A stretch of DNA of 64,000 nucleotides from Mycolicibacterium moriokaense. GTDB lineage: Bacteria > Actinomycetota > Actinomycetes > Mycobacteriales > Mycobacteriaceae. Each line of letters begins with the position of its first letter. The first letter of the stretch is position 1. The stretch covers positions 372,001 through 436,000 of the forward strand of contig NZ_QJJU01000002.1 of the NCBI RefSeq assembly GCF_003201655.1, given 5' to 3'. Below the pieces are notes generated by a model. That model was not told the DNA's origin, made no database searches, and saw only the letters and a program-made list of their open reading frames with translations. Of this stretch, positions 28,089-40,642 are shown in pieces. The translations under genes and the position numbers were made by a program.

Positions 28089-30876
28089 GCCTTTGCCGCG
28101 CCGTCTTCCAGGTTGGCCACCAGAACCAGCGACCCAGCAGTGCGATGAGCGACGGCAGCACGAACGTCCGCACCACAAGGGTATCGAGCAGCAGGCCGAC
28201 GCCGATGGTCGTGCCGATCTGCGCGACGGACAGCACGCTGCTGCCCGCGAGAGCGAACATGGTGATGCCGAACACGATTCCGGCCGTGGTGACCACACCC
28301 CCTGTCGCGGCGAACGCACGGACGATGCCGGTCCTCAGGCCCGCGTGCGCCTCTTCGCGGATGCGCATGGCCAGTAGCAGGTTGTAGTCGGCCCCGACGG
28401 CCACCAGCGCAATGAACGAGATCGGTGCCACCGACCAGTGCAGCTCGTGACCCAACAGGTGCTGCCAGATCACGACGCTGGCGCCAAGTGCCGAGGCGTA
28501 CGACAGGGCGACGGTGCCGACCACGACGATCCCCGCGACGGGGCTGCGCAGCATCAGGCCGACGATGAGGAAGATGAGGGCGAGCGTGCTGGCCAACAGC
28601 AGCGCCAGGTCGCGGTCGACGAGGGCCTGGAGATCGACGTTGGTAGGCCCGACGCCGGCGATGTGCACAGCGGTCGGTGTGAGCGTGCCCTCTTTGGTCG
28701 CCTCCCGCACCGCAGCCTCGATCTGGCGGGCGCGGCGTGCACCGTCGCCGCTCCATTCCTGACCGTCGCCGTAGACCACCAGATATGTCGCGCGCCCGTC
28801 CTTCGATATCAGCTTGTCCAACGCGCTTTTTAGTCGGGGATCTGCCAACGCGCGCTGCGGAAGATAGAAGCCGCCCGCGGCGCTACCGCGAAACTGCGTG
28901 TCCAACTCCCGTAGGTAGTCGGTCAGTTGGCCCAGCTGCGGCCCCAACGACTGCCCGAGCTGAGTCAGGTCGGTAGTGGCCGCGCGGGCCCGCCGCAACT
29001 GTGCGGCCATCGTGTTCACAGCCGCGGGCAGCGCGGCCAGCGAGTCGGTCGCGGCGGCCGATCCGTCGGTGAGTTTGACTGCGCCGTTGTTGATTTGCGC
29101 AGAGCTGCGCATCACATCGTCGACGGGCTGCACGACGCGGGCGACCACGGCGCAGATCGGATTGGTGGGGCAGTCCGGGGTCGACGACACAAAGCCGCGC
29201 AACGGGTCGAGATAGCCCGACACCGTCGTCACATTGGTCTGCACGCCGGTCATGCCCGCCCGAATGTCGTCGGAGGCCGAGCCGATCTCGCGCAGTCCGT
29301 CCGCGCTGCCATGCAGACCGGTGGCGAGACGGTCGACCGCCGCGGCCATCGACGCCAGCGCGCCGTCGAGTTCGGCGACGCGGCCCAACCGGTCGCTCAC
29401 ACTGTCAAAGGCGTCATCGAGTTGACGACCGATGGTGCCCGCCTGCCCACTGAGGGTGGCCTCATCGGGCACCTCACCCGCCGGGCGGCTCGCCGATTGC
29501 ACTATTCGCACGCCCGGTACGGCCATGATCTGCGCGGTGATCCGCTCGACGGCGATCAGTCCCGCGGGATTGCGAATGTCATGGTCGGTGGCGACCGTCA
29601 GCACCGTCGGCAACAACTGATTTGCAGGGAAGTGGCGAGCGGCGGCCGTATAGCCGCGGTTGGACTCGGCACCTGCGGGCGTGGCGCCCGGCTCGTTCCA
29701 GCCGAGTCGCAGACCCGTCAGCGGCAGCGCGGCAACGATGATCAATGCTGCGCTGGCCACCAGGATCGGCGCGGGCCAGCGCGCCACGCTCACTCCGATG
29801 CGCCGCCATCGCCGCGCGGTCATCGAGCGGCGAGGTTCGAGCCAGCCGAGACGCCCTGCGATCGCGATCAGCGCCGGTGTCAGCGTCAGCGACGCCAGCA
29901 TCGCCGTCAAAACACCGATCGCACAAGGAATTCCGGTGCTGCGGAACACGCCGACGTGCGCCATGCTCAAACAGGACAACGCGCCCGCTATCGTGACGGC
30001 CGAGCCCGCGATCACCGGGGCGACACCCCGATAGGCGCCGATGAGCGAGTCGCGCCATTCGACGCCGCGGCTGCGGCCCTCGTGATAGCGGCCGATCATG
30101 AAGATCGCATAGTCGGTGCCCGCGCCGAGCAGCATCGCGGCCAGCAGCGCGACGGAGAACAGTGACACCTCAACAAGCCCGGCGTCGCCAAGTGCCGCCA
30201 CGATCGGCCTGGCCACCGCGATCGCAAGGCCAACCGAGATCAGCGGGATAGCCGCACCGACAGGCGACCGGTACACGATGAGCAAGAGGACCAGAATCAG
30301 CCCGACGGTCGCCGCGGTGATGCCCAGCATCTGCCGGTCGATCGCGGTGAACTCGTCGGCGATCGTCGCGCCGGGCCCGGTGACATACACCCGCAGGCCA
30401 CTTGGTGGGCCAAGCCGGGCCACGGTGTCACGAAGAGCGGCAACCGAATCCGTTGCCTGAGTGGTGCCGATCATCCCGGCGAGCCGCATCATGACGGTGA
30501 CCGCGCGACGGTCCGGGCTCTGTCCCGCAGCTGCTGTCGCCGGGTCGGACCACAGGTCCGTCAGGGTGATCACGTGCTTCGGGTCGGCGCGCAACGCGGC
30601 GAGCAGTTGATCGTAGAACCGGCCGTCCTGCTCGCCGAGTGGCTGATCACGTTCCAGCACAATGAAGTTGAAGTTGTTGCTGCGTTGCTCGTCGAACAGC
30701 TCGGCGGCAGCCGAAGCGGCCATTGAACTTGGCGCGTCGGCGGGAAGAAAGGACCGGGAATGGCCCGCAACGACGTGTTCGAGCTGCGGCACCATCAGAT
30801 TCGCGACGCCCACGCCGACTAGCCAGACCACGACGATCAAAATGGCATAGCGGCTGATGAACCGCGCCCGCGTCAT
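28036..30876 (-). CDS. MmpL-family RND transporter
   Basis: MmpL proteins export lipids, siderophores or drugs across the mycobacterial inner membrane. The 946-residue protein has the two-half RND layout: one helix (YAILIVVVWLVGVGVANL), a porter domain, and a five-helix bundle with GAGTDYAIFMIGRYHEG. The second half repeats it, with a large porter domain (GNLA-free, coiled part around 480-680) and the proton-relay-type VAVGADYNLLLAMRIREEAH. Both halves keep the Asp-Tyr pair used in proton coupling. No MmpS partner is adjacent. A divergent two-component system begins 132 bp away. It is absent from this position in M. tuberculosis. The substrate is unknown. Confidence 0.9.
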   Translation of the reverse strand: MTRARFISRYAILIVVVWLVGVGVANLMVPQLEHVVAGHSRSFLPADAPSSMAASAAAELFDEQRSNNFNFIVLERDQPLGEQDGRFYDQLLAALRADPKHVITLTDLWSDPATAAAGQSPDRRAVTVMMRLAGMIGTTQATDSVAALRDTVARLGPPSGLRVYVTGPGATIADEFTAIDRQMLGITAATVGLILVLLLIVYRSPVGAAIPLISVGLAIAVARPIVAALGDAGLVEVSLFSVALLAAMLLGAGTDYAIFMIGRYHEGRSRGVEWRDSLIGAYRGVAPVIAGSAVTIAGALSCLSMAHVGVFRSTGIPCAIGVLTAMLASLTLTPALIAIAGRLGWLEPRRSMTARRWRRIGVSVARWPAPILVASAALIIVAALPLTGLRLGWNEPGATPAGAESNRGYTAAARHFPANQLLPTVLTVATDHDIRNPAGLIAVERITAQIMAVPGVRIVQSASRPAGEVPDEATLSGQAGTIGRQLDDAFDSVSDRLGRVAELDGALASMAAAVDRLATGLHGSADGLREIGSASDDIRAGMTGVQTNVTTVSGYLDPLRGFVSSTPDCPTNPICAVVARVVQPVDDVMRSSAQINNGAVKLTDGSAAATDSLAALPAAVNTMAAQLRRARAATTDLTQLGQSLGPQLGQLTDYLRELDTQFRGSAAGGFYLPQRALADPRLKSALDKLISKDGRATYLVVYGDGQEWSGDGARRARQIEAAVREATKEGTLTPTAVHIAGVGPTNVDLQALVDRDLALLLASTLALIFLIVGLMLRSPVAGIVVVGTVALSYASALGASVVIWQHLLGHELHWSVAPISFIALVAVGADYNLLLAMRIREEAHAGLRTGIVRAFAATGGVVTTAGIVFGITMFALAGSSVLSVAQIGTTIGVGLLLDTLVVRTFVLPSLIALLGRWFWWPTWKTARQRPSAAVRDQSAWPATISK

Positions 30877-31008
30877 GTCTCGACGTTATGAACCCCGCGC
30901 GCGGATGTCGTCGTGCCGAAGGCCGAATCCCGGTTTGCGACCGTAGTAGGAGGCGGAGGCCGACCAGAGCATGATGTGGGCGGCGCCCGATCCTTCTACG
31001 ATGGCACG

Positions 31009-32211
31009 ATGCTGGGTGCGGTGATGCGCCACGGGCGCGATGCTCTGCGCAAACGAGGTGAACTGATCCCGGCTGGCTACAGCTGGACCTTTGTCATCGC
31101 AGTCGATATCGCTTTGGTCGCGACCGTCGTCGTTGCGATACTGCAGCGCCCCTCCTCGGAGTTGCATATAGGGCTGCTCGCCGTCATGGTTGCGTATCTA
31201 CCGTTCGCACTGTTCTACGTCTTCGGCGTCAAGTGGGAAGCGCATCTGGTCGGGATTGCTTGGACGGCCGCTGCTGCCATCCTGCTGTTCGCGACGTCGA
31301 CACCCGTTCCCACCGATTTCGCCCCGCTCATACTGGCGCTGATGATCGGCGAGGTCGGGTCCATGGCGACGAGGGTCGCAGGGCTTGTGGCCACCGCATC
31401 GGCCGCAGCTATGTTGCTCATCGCCTCCGCGCTGCATCGTCTCGATGCCGTGGCGCTGTACCTTGGCATTGTCGGAATGGCCTGGCTGGTCGGCTATCTC
31501 ATGCGCACTCAACAAATGCTTCTACTCAAGCAACAGCAAGCACAGGCGGCGCTGGCCGAACATGCCGCCGCCGACGAACGCAGGCGCATCGCGCGCGAGG
31601 TCCACGACGTTATCGCCCATTCCCTCAGCATCACCCTTTTGCACATCACCGGGGCGCGCCGCGCGTTGCAACAGGACCGCGACATCGACGACGGGGTGGA
31701 GGCGCTCGAACAGGCCGAGCATCTCGGCAGGCAAGCGATGGCCGACATCCGCCGTACCGTCGGACTGCTCGACGGCGCTCCGATGCGAATGGCGCCCGAG
31801 CCCACCGTCGACGACATCAGCAGCCTGGTCGACGATTTCGTCCGCGCCGGCCTGCCCATCGATCTTCAGATCGATGGGCCGTTCGACCGGGTGTCGGCCG
31901 CCGTCGGGCTGGCGTTGTATCGGATCACCCAGGAGTCGCTGGCCAACATCGCCAAGCACTCGCCCGACTCGCGGTCCACGGTGACGCTGGCGATCTCGCA
32001 GGCCGCGGCCACGTTGACCGTGCTGAATCGACTGCCGGTCGGCGTAACCGCCACGGCCGCTTCGGAAGGACGTGGCGTCCGCGGTATGCGGCAACGGGTT
32101 CACCTACTCGGTGGAACTATCGACGTCGGCCCATCGGGCGACGACTGGATGGTGCATGCGGACGTGCCACTGGCCGACAACAACCACTGGTCGCCGAGGT
32201 GCCCACTGTGA
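31009..32211 (+). CDS. NarL/DesK-type sensor histidine kinase
   Basis: This is an integral membrane sensor with about five N-terminal helices (30-165). A short coiled linker (KQQQAQAALAEHAA) leads to the HisKA_3 dimerisation domain with phospho-acceptor His199 in ERRRIAREVHDVIAHS, followed by the HATPase (ITQESLANIAKHS, GRGVRGMRQR). The protein is 400 residues from the ATG at 31009; an in-frame GTG at 30976 is an alternative. Short extracytoplasmic loops suggest it senses membrane state rather than a soluble ligand. It is overlapped by its response regulator and divergent from mmpL, suggesting it controls that transporter. Confidence 0.88.
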   Translation: MLGAVMRHGRDALRKRGELIPAGYSWTFVIAVDIALVATVVVAILQRPSSELHIGLLAVMVAYLPFALFYVFGVKWEAHLVGIAWTAAAAILLFATSTPVPTDFAPLILALMIGEVGSMATRVAGLVATASAAAMLLIASALHRLDAVALYLGIVGMAWLVGYLMRTQQMLLLKQQQAQAALAEHAAADERRRIAREVHDVIAHSLSITLLHITGARRALQQDRDIDDGVEALEQAEHLGRQAMADIRRTVGLLDGAPMRMAPEPTVDDISSLVDDFVRAGLPIDLQIDGPFDRVSAAVGLALYRITQESLANIAKHSPDSRSTVTLAISQAAATLTVLNRLPVGVTATAASEGRGVRGMRQRVHLLGGTIDVGPSGDDWMVHADVPLADNNHWSPRCPL

Positions 32212-32873
32212 ACGGCGACGCACCCGACGTCGGGGTGCTGCTAGTCGACGACCAGGACCTGGTGCGCTCGGGGCTTCGGCGGATCCTGCGCCGCAAGGAC
32301 GGCTTCACGATCCTGGCCGAATGCTCCGACGGCGACGAAGTCGCCGACGCGGTGGCGGCGCACCGACCGGACGTCGTCGTAATGGACCTGCGGATGAAAC
32401 GCGTCGACGGCATCGAGGCGACCAACCAGCTGGCGGCCCGCAGTGGACCGCCCGTGCTCGCGCTGACCACCTTCAACGACGACGAATTGCTTTCGGGCGC
32501 ACTGCGTGCCGGGGCCGCCGGGTTTGTGCTCAAAGACTCGTCGGCCGAGGAACTGATCCGCGCCGTACGGGCGGTGGCCCGGGGCGACAGTTATCTGGAC
32601 CCCGCGGTGACTGCACGTGTGCTGACCACCTACCGTCGAGCACCCGCCGAAACTCCGAACAAGGCGGTAGTGGGCGATCTCACGGCGCGCGAACTCGACG
32701 TGCTGACCCTGATCGCAAAGGGGCGGTCCAACGCCGAGATCGCCGACGAACTCAGCATCTCGGGCGTCACCGTCAAGAGTCACATCGGCCGCATCTTCGT
32801 CAAGCTCGATCTGCGCGATCGCGCTGCAGCGATCGTGTACGCCTACGACAACGGAATCGTTGCACCGCGTTGA
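32208..32873 (+). CDS. NarL/LuxR-type response regulator
   Basis: The 221-residue protein has a receiver domain: acidic LLVDDQD, phospho-acceptor Asp60 in VVVMDLRM, the switch Thr in LALTTFND, and Lys109 in FVLKDSS. The C-terminal LuxR helix-turn-helix follows (LTARELDVLTLIAKGRSNAEIADEL). The GTG start overlaps the kinase stop as GTGA, so kinase and regulator are co-translated. Its TGA forms half of a 12-bp palindrome, TGAGGGCCCTCA, whose other half holds the stop of a small convergent gene. Confidence 0.92.
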   Translation: MNGDAPDVGVLLVDDQDLVRSGLRRILRRKDGFTILAECSDGDEVADAVAAHRPDVVVMDLRMKRVDGIEATNQLAARSGPPVLALTTFNDDELLSGALRAGAAGFVLKDSSAEELIRAVRAVARGDSYLDPAVTARVLTTYRRAPAETPNKAVVGDLTARELDVLTLIAKGRSNAEIADELSISGVTVKSHIGRIFVKLDLRDRAAAIVYAYDNGIVAPR

Positions 32874-32879
32874 GGGCCC

Positions 32880-33062
32880 TCAGAGTCGCAACATCTCGCG
32901 CGCCATCGCGGCATCCTCGATGAACGCTTCGCGCGGTCGGGGGCGCTGCGGTGGCTTCGGCCGCGATTCACGGCGCGGGGAGTGAGCGAAGACGCGAGCC
33001 AGCTCGGCCAGCCAGCGTCGAATGTTGGTGTGCGGTAACGGCGTAGCGTGTGCCCATGTCAT
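32880..33062 (-). CDS. Possible small hypothetical protein (60 residues)
   Basis: The frame codes for MTWAHATPLPHTNIRRW and ends EDAAMAREMLRL. It is basic and proline/arginine rich in the middle (PRRESRPKPPQRPRPREAF). Third codon positions are mostly G or C, as in the genuine genes nearby, and its stop sits 6 bp from the stop of the response regulator, a neat convergent arrangement. No domain is recognised. It could be a spurious frame in a GC-rich gap, but codon use favours a real gene. Confidence 0.45.
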   Translation of the reverse strand: MTWAHATPLPHTNIRRWLAELARVFAHSPRRESRPKPPQRPRPREAFIEDAAMAREMLRL

Positions 33063-33142
33063 GCTTCGACGCTAGGAAATCGCCCCTCCGGTGCACATCG
33101 TGCTGCGGTCCGGTCTTTAGTCTCATACGCTGGTAGGAGCCG

Positions 33143-33156
33143 TGCCGCCTACGGCA
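33143..33156 (-). terminator. Hairpin after ddlA
   Basis: TGCCG and CGGCA flank a 4-nt loop 5-6 bp past the ddlA stop on the minus strand. There is no T-run, so termination is only a possibility. Confidence 0.35.
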
Positions 33157-33161
33157 GGAGG

Positions 33162-34286
<1,125 letters not shown>

Positions 34287-34322
34287 AACCTAGAGAGGCT
34301 ACCGTCCTCCCCGGAAACCGCC

Positions 34323-34356
34323 CGACCGAGCGCGCTGACCTGCAGGTCAGCGGTCG
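34323..34356. terminator. Large palindrome between the MetC-like gene and ddlA
   Basis: The core GCTGACC-TGCA-GGTCAGC is an 18-bp perfect palindrome (34334-34351), and outer CGACCG/CGGTCG-type pairing extends it. It starts right after the MetC-like stop on the minus strand. It could be a terminator lacking a T-run, or an operator for ddlA, whose start lies about 37 bp beyond it. Confidence 0.45.
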
Positions 34357-34358
34357 CT

Positions 34359-35462
34359 TTAGTCCAGCGCCTGCTCGAAATCGGCAATCAGGTCGTCGGT
34401 GTCCTCGATGCCCAGCGAGATGCGGGCGAAGCCGTCGCTGACCGGATCACCCCAGCGGGCGCGCCGGTCCACCGACGTGTGGATGCCGCCGAAGCTGGTC
34501 GACGCGATCAGCAGCGCGCTGCGCTCCACCAGCGCGTGCACCGCCGCGGCGTCCTCCAACTCCACCGCGACAAGGCCACCGAAGCGCTTCATCTGCATCG
34601 TGGCGATCTGATGCGAAGGATCGTCGGGAAGACCCGGATAGCGCACCGACTTCACGACCGGATGGGCGCGCAGCATCACGGCTAGCGCCTGTGCGTTCTG
34701 GCACTGCCGTTCGAACCGCAGTCCTGCGCTGCCGAGGCTGCGCAGCACCAGCCACGCCTCGAACGCGCCGAGAATCGGCCCTGCCAGCAGCCGGTCTTGT
34801 TCGACAGCCGCCATCAGGTCCTGCTGACTGCCTGCGACGTAGCCCGCTAGGAGATCGCTGTGCCCCGACAGCGCCTTGGTCGCACTGGCCACCACAAGGT
34901 CGGCGCCGAGCGACAGCGGCTGCTGGCCAAGCGGCGTCGCGGTGGTGTTGTCGACGACCAGAGTTGCGCCGCGGCGACGGCAGGTCATCGCCAGATGGTG
35001 AAGGTCGACGACGTCAAGGCCAGGATTGGCCGGGGTTTCGGCCAGCACAACGTCAGCATCGGCCGATGCGTCACACATATCGGCGCTGCGCGCTTCTACG
35101 ACCGTAACCCCTTGCAGTGCAAGGTATTCGTTCGCATACCGGCGCACCTGGTAGTACCCATCGGCGGGCACCACGAGCTTGGTGCCGGGTTTGGCGAGGA
35201 CACGAAGCGCCGACGTGATCGCTGCCATGCCAGAGCCGAACGTCAACGCCATCGCCGCGCCCTCGAGCGCTGCAAGCGCCGATTCCAGTTGACGCCAAGT
35301 CGGATTGGAAGTCCGCCCGTAGCTGTCCAGTGGTTCGGTCTCGTCGGGCGACAGATGATACGTCGACGCCGGAACGGGTGATGGTGTCACCGGCGTACCC
35401 GGAACTGCAGCCGAGCCAACGGCTTTGACGCTGCGAGTGGAATCGCCGTACTTGCCGTCCAT
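34359..35462 (-). CDS. Cystathionine gamma-lyase/beta-lyase-like PLP enzyme
   Basis: This is a member of the Cys/Met metabolism PLP family, which moves sulfur between cysteine, cystathionine and homocysteine. The 367-residue protein has SYGRTSNPTWRQLESALAALEG, the pyridoxal-binding DNTTATPLGQQPL, and Lys196 in VVASATKALSGHSD. The C-terminal SFGGIHTSVDRRARWG loop is near the substrate site. The ATG at 35462 (MDGKYGDSTRSVKA) is the family start; a longer frame upstream overlaps gpsA and is not homologous. Whether it acts as gamma-lyase, beta-lyase or synthase cannot be decided here. M. tuberculosis lacks it between ddlA and gpsA. Confidence 0.88.
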   Translation of the reverse strand: MDGKYGDSTRSVKAVGSAAVPGTPVTPSPVPASTYHLSPDETEPLDSYGRTSNPTWRQLESALAALEGAAMALTFGSGMAAITSALRVLAKPGTKLVVPADGYYQVRRYANEYLALQGVTVVEARSADMCDASADADVVLAETPANPGLDVVDLHHLAMTCRRRGATLVVDNTTATPLGQQPLSLGADLVVASATKALSGHSDLLAGYVAGSQQDLMAAVEQDRLLAGPILGAFEAWLVLRSLGSAGLRFERQCQNAQALAVMLRAHPVVKSVRYPGLPDDPSHQIATMQMKRFGGLVAVELEDAAAVHALVERSALLIASTSFGGIHTSVDRRARWGDPVSDGFARISLGIEDTDDLIADFEQALD

Positions 35463-35466
35463 CCGG

Positions 35467-37244
<1,778 letters not shown>

Positions 37245-37310
37245 ACAGCTGACGACAGGTTCGCGGGTCTCGGTAGCAGGACTACTTGTTAATAGGGGAT
37301 CATCAGACGG

Positions 37311-39500
37311 ATGACCGAAGCCGAAGCCCAGATCCGCACCGACGAAACCCAGTCGGCGGCAGGAGACGGTCGGCCGCAGACTCCCGATGCGACTGATTCG
37401 ACGCCGGAGGCACCACCGGCGGCGACCTCACCCGCCATCGACAATGCCCTGCCCGAGGATCGCTACCTCAACCGCGAACTGAGCTGGCTGGAATTCAACG
37501 CCCGCGTGCTCGCGCTCGCCGCCGACACATCCCTTGCGCTTCTGGAGCGGGCGAAGTTCCTGGCGATCTTCGCGTCGAACCTCGACGAGTTCTACATGGT
37601 GCGGGTCGCGGGCCTGAAGCGACGCGACGAGATGGGTCTTTCGGTGCGGTCGGCCGACGGTCTGTCACCGCGCGAGCAGCTGCGCCGGATCAGCGAGCGG
37701 ACCCAGCAGATCGCCAGCCGCCACGCGCACGTATTTCTCGACTCGGTGCGTCCGGCGCTTGCCGACGAAGGCATCGTCATCATGACGTGGGCCGAACTCG
37801 ACGATGCGGAACGCGGGCGGCTGTCCACCTACTTCCAAGAACAGGTGTTCCCGGTGCTGACGCCGTTGGCCGTCGACCCTGCGCATCCATTCCCGTTCGT
37901 CAGTGGGCTCTCGCTGAATCTCGCGATCACCGTCAAACATCCCGACGACGGCGGGCAACACTTCGCCCGAATCAAAGTCCCCGACAACGTCGACCGCTTC
38001 GTCGAACTCGACCGCCGCGAAGGCTCAAACGACGTCGTGCGGTTCCTGCCGATGGAGGAACTGATCGCCGCCTTCCTGCCGGTGCTCTTCCCCGGCCTGG
38101 AGATCGTCGAGCATCACGCATTCCGCATCACCCGCAACGCGGACTTCGAAGTGGAAGAGGATCGCGACGAAGACCTGCTGCAGGCGTTGGAGCGGGAATT
38201 GGCGCGGCGGCGCTTCGGATCCCCGGTGCGGCTGGAAGTTTCGGACGACATGACCGAGAGCATGCTCGAGTTGCTGCTGCGCGAACTCGACGTCGACCCC
38301 GGTGATGTCATCGAGGTGGCCGGCCTGCTGGATCTGACGTCGCTGTGGCAGGTCTATGGCGTCGACCGGCCCGCGCTGAAGGACCCTCCTTTCGTGCCTG
38401 CGACGCCGCCTGCGTTCGGTGAACGCGAAACACCCAAGAGCATCTTCTCCACGTTGCGCGACGGCGATGTGCTTGTGCACCACCCCTACGATTCGTTCTC
38501 CACCACGGTGCAGCGGTTCATCGAACAGGCTGCCGCCGATCCCAACGTGCTGGCGATCAAGCAGACGCTGTACCGCACCTCGGGTGATTCACCGATCGTC
38601 AACGCACTCATCGACGCCGCCGCGGCAGGCAAGCAGGTGGTTGCGCTCGTGGAGATCAAGGCGCGCTTCGACGAGCAGGCCAACATCAAGTGGGCACGGG
38701 CACTCGAGCGCGCGGGCGTGCACGTCGTATACGGGCTCATCGGGCTGAAGACACACTGCAAGACGTGTCTGGTGGTGCGGCGCGAGGGATCGACGATCCG
38801 GCGCTACTGCCACATCGGGACCGGCAACTACAACCCGAAAACCGCGCGGCTGTACGAGGATGTCGGGCTGCTGACCGCGTCACCCGATATCGGCGCCGAC
38901 CTCACCGACCTGTTCAATTCGCTGACGGGCTACTCGCGCAAGGAGTCCTATCGCAACCTTTTGGTGGCGCCGTACGGTGTGCGCAGGGGGATCGTCGAGC
39001 GCATCGAGCGCGAAATCGCCGCCACCCGCGAGGGTGCCGACGGCCTGATCCGGCTGAAGGCGAACGCGTTGGTGGATGAGCAGGTCATCGACGCTCTCTA
39101 CCGCGCCTCGCAGGCCGGAGTGCGCGTCGAGGTGGTGGTGCGCGGCATCTGCGCGTTGCGGCCGCACGGTGCCGGATACTCCGAGAACATCACGGTGCGC
39201 TCAATCCTCGGCCGGTTCCTCGAACACTCGCGGATTATTCACTTCCGCGCCATCGACGAGTTCTGGATCGGCAGCGCCGACATGATGCATCGTAATCTCG
39301 ACCGACGGGTCGAAGTGATGGCTCAAGTGAAGGATCCGAGGCTGACCGCTCAACTGAACGACGTGTTCGAATCCGCGATGGATCCCGCGACCCGCTGCTG
39401 GGAGCTGGGCGCCGACGGTCACTGGTCCGCGTCGCCGCACGAGGGTCAGAGCGTGCGCGACCATCAGGTGTCGCTGATGGAACGCCACAGGCATCCGTGA
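37311..39500 (+). CDS. ppk1: Polyphosphate kinase PPK1
   Basis: PPK1 makes inorganic polyphosphate from ATP. The 729-residue protein has a low-complexity acidic N-terminus (1-50) and then the family body starting [20 protein letters not shown]. The autophosphorylated His lies in [16 protein letters not shown] (near 482), followed by [20 protein letters not shown] and, in the second phospholipase D-like domain, [20 protein letters not shown]. Upstream, TTAATA ends about 12 nt before the start. Phosphate-responsive control is known in relatives, but I cannot define an operator here. Confidence 0.96.
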   Translation: MTEAEAQIRTDETQSAAGDGRPQTPDATDSTPEAPPAATSPAIDNALPEDRYLNRELSWLEFNARVLALAADTSLALLERAKFLAIFASNLDEFYMVRVAGLKRRDEMGLSVRSADGLSPREQLRRISERTQQIASRHAHVFLDSVRPALADEGIVIMTWAELDDAERGRLSTYFQEQVFPVLTPLAVDPAHPFPFVSGLSLNLAITVKHPDDGGQHFARIKVPDNVDRFVELDRREGSNDVVRFLPMEELIAAFLPVLFPGLEIVEHHAFRITRNADFEVEEDRDEDLLQALERELARRRFGSPVRLEVSDDMTESMLELLLRELDVDPGDVIEVAGLLDLTSLWQVYGVDRPALKDPPFVPATPPAFGERETPKSIFSTLRDGDVLVHHPYDSFSTTVQRFIEQAAADPNVLAIKQTLYRTSGDSPIVNALIDAAAAGKQVVALVEIKARFDEQANIKWARALERAGVHVVYGLIGLKTHCKTCLVVRREGSTIRRYCHIGTGNYNPKTARLYEDVGLLTASPDIGADLTDLFNSLTGYSRKESYRNLLVAPYGVRRGIVERIEREIAATREGADGLIRLKANALVDEQVIDALYRASQAGVRVEVVVRGICALRPHGAGYSENITVRSILGRFLEHSRIIHFRAIDEFWIGSADMMHRNLDRRVEVMAQVKDPRLTAQLNDVFESAMDPATRCWELGADGHWSASPHEGQSVRDHQVSLMERHRHP

Positions 39501-39560
39501 GACGACCGGTCGGGCGTGACGCGACCGGTCAACGGGCCCGGATGACCTGCAGGAGTTGAC

Positions 39561-40490
39561 GTGCCGAAGGAGCTTCCACCAGAGGTGGTCCCGGTGAACA
39601 AGGCCATTCTGGCGGCAGGCGCGGTGCTGTGGCGGCTCAACGGTGATTCCGCCACGCCGGAAATCGCCATCATCCACCGGCAGCGGTACAACGACTGGTC
39701 ACTGCCCAAGGGCAAGGTGGACCCCGGCGAAACCGAACCCGTCACCGCCGTGCGCGAGGTGCACGAAGAGACCGGCTACTCGTCGCACCTCGGCAGGCGA
39801 CTCGTCGCCGTCAGTTATCCGGTCGAGCAGGGCATCAAGAAAGTGCGGTACTGGGCGGCCACCGCAATCGACGGCGACTTCATTGCGAACGACGAAGTCG
39901 ACGAGCTCAAGTGGTTGCCCGTCGCCGAGGCGATGAAGCAACTGAAGTATCCGCACGACCGAAAAGTGTTGCGCCGCTTCGCCAAACAACCAGCTGACAC
40001 TCAGACGGTGCTGATCGTGCGGCACGGGACTGCAGGCAGCAAGTCGCGATACAAGGGCGATGACCGGCAGCGGCCGTTGGATAAGCACGGCCGCGCACAG
40101 GCCGAGTCACTCGTCGGGGTGCTGCTCGCGTTCGGCGCCAACACGGTCTACGCGGCGGACCGGGTGCGCTGCCATCAGACCGTCGAACCGTTGGCCGAGG
40201 AACTGGGCATCGCAATTCACAGCGAACCACTGCTCACGGAAGAGGAGTACCCCGAGAACCGTAAGGCCGCTCGGCACCGCGTCCTCGAAATCGCCTCTTC
40301 CGGAGGCACGCCCGTGATCTGCACACAGGGCAAGGTGATTCCCGATCTGATCGCATGGTGGTGCGAACGGGATGGCGTGCGCCCGGACAAGTCGCGTAAC
40401 CGCAAGGGCAGCGCGTGGGTGATGTCGTTGGCCGACGGGCGCTTGGTCGCGGCCGACCACATCGGCAGCCCGCTGGCCATTAAGAAGTAG
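39561..40490 (+). CDS. mutT1: MutT1: Nudix hydrolase fused to a histidine phosphatase domain
   Basis: MutT1 removes oxidised nucleotides such as 8-oxo-GTP and also hydrolyses dinucleoside polyphosphates. The 309-residue protein has an N-terminal Nudix domain with its 23-residue box at about residues 51-73 (GKVDPGE ... REVHEETGY). A C-terminal phosphoglycerate-mutase-like domain starts [10 protein letters not shown] (catalytic RHG) and includes [20 protein letters not shown]. The start is GTG ([12 protein letters not shown]). It lies 60 bp after ppk1 on the same strand and is convergent with hupB. Confidence 0.94.
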   Translation: MPKELPPEVVPVNKAILAAGAVLWRLNGDSATPEIAIIHRQRYNDWSLPKGKVDPGETEPVTAVREVHEETGYSSHLGRRLVAVSYPVEQGIKKVRYWAATAIDGDFIANDEVDELKWLPVAEAMKQLKYPHDRKVLRRFAKQPADTQTVLIVRHGTAGSKSRYKGDDRQRPLDKHGRAQAESLVGVLLAFGANTVYAADRVRCHQTVEPLAEELGIAIHSEPLLTEEEYPENRKAARHRVLEIASSGGTPVICTQGKVIPDLIAWWCERDGVRPDKSRNRKGSAWVMSLADGRLVAADHIGSPLAIKK

Positions 40491-40593
40491 CTTCCTGCGG
40501 TCGATCCGACCGGGATGAATTCAAAGTGATTCAACGACGGCGCAACAGACTCGCGGAGTCTGTAGCGGCCTAGCCGATCTCACCACACACAGA

Positions 40594-40624
40594 CACGCCG
40601 CGGGTCGTGATGACCCACGGCGTG
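40594..40624. terminator. Bidirectional hairpin between mutT1 and hupB
   Basis: CACGCCG-C-GGGTC and GACCC-A-CGGCGTG form a 12-bp stem with one C/A mismatch around a 5-nt loop (GTGAT). It lies between the convergent mutT1 and hupB stops. No T-run is present, which is common for mycobacterial terminators. Confidence 0.6.
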
Positions 40625-40642
40625 GCTGTTGTCGAAATCTGC

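Noticed and set aside
28927..30165. Rightward open frame of 412 codons opposite mmpL
   Set aside because: Antisense shadow of a clear MmpL gene; Arg/Gly/His-rich with no domain.
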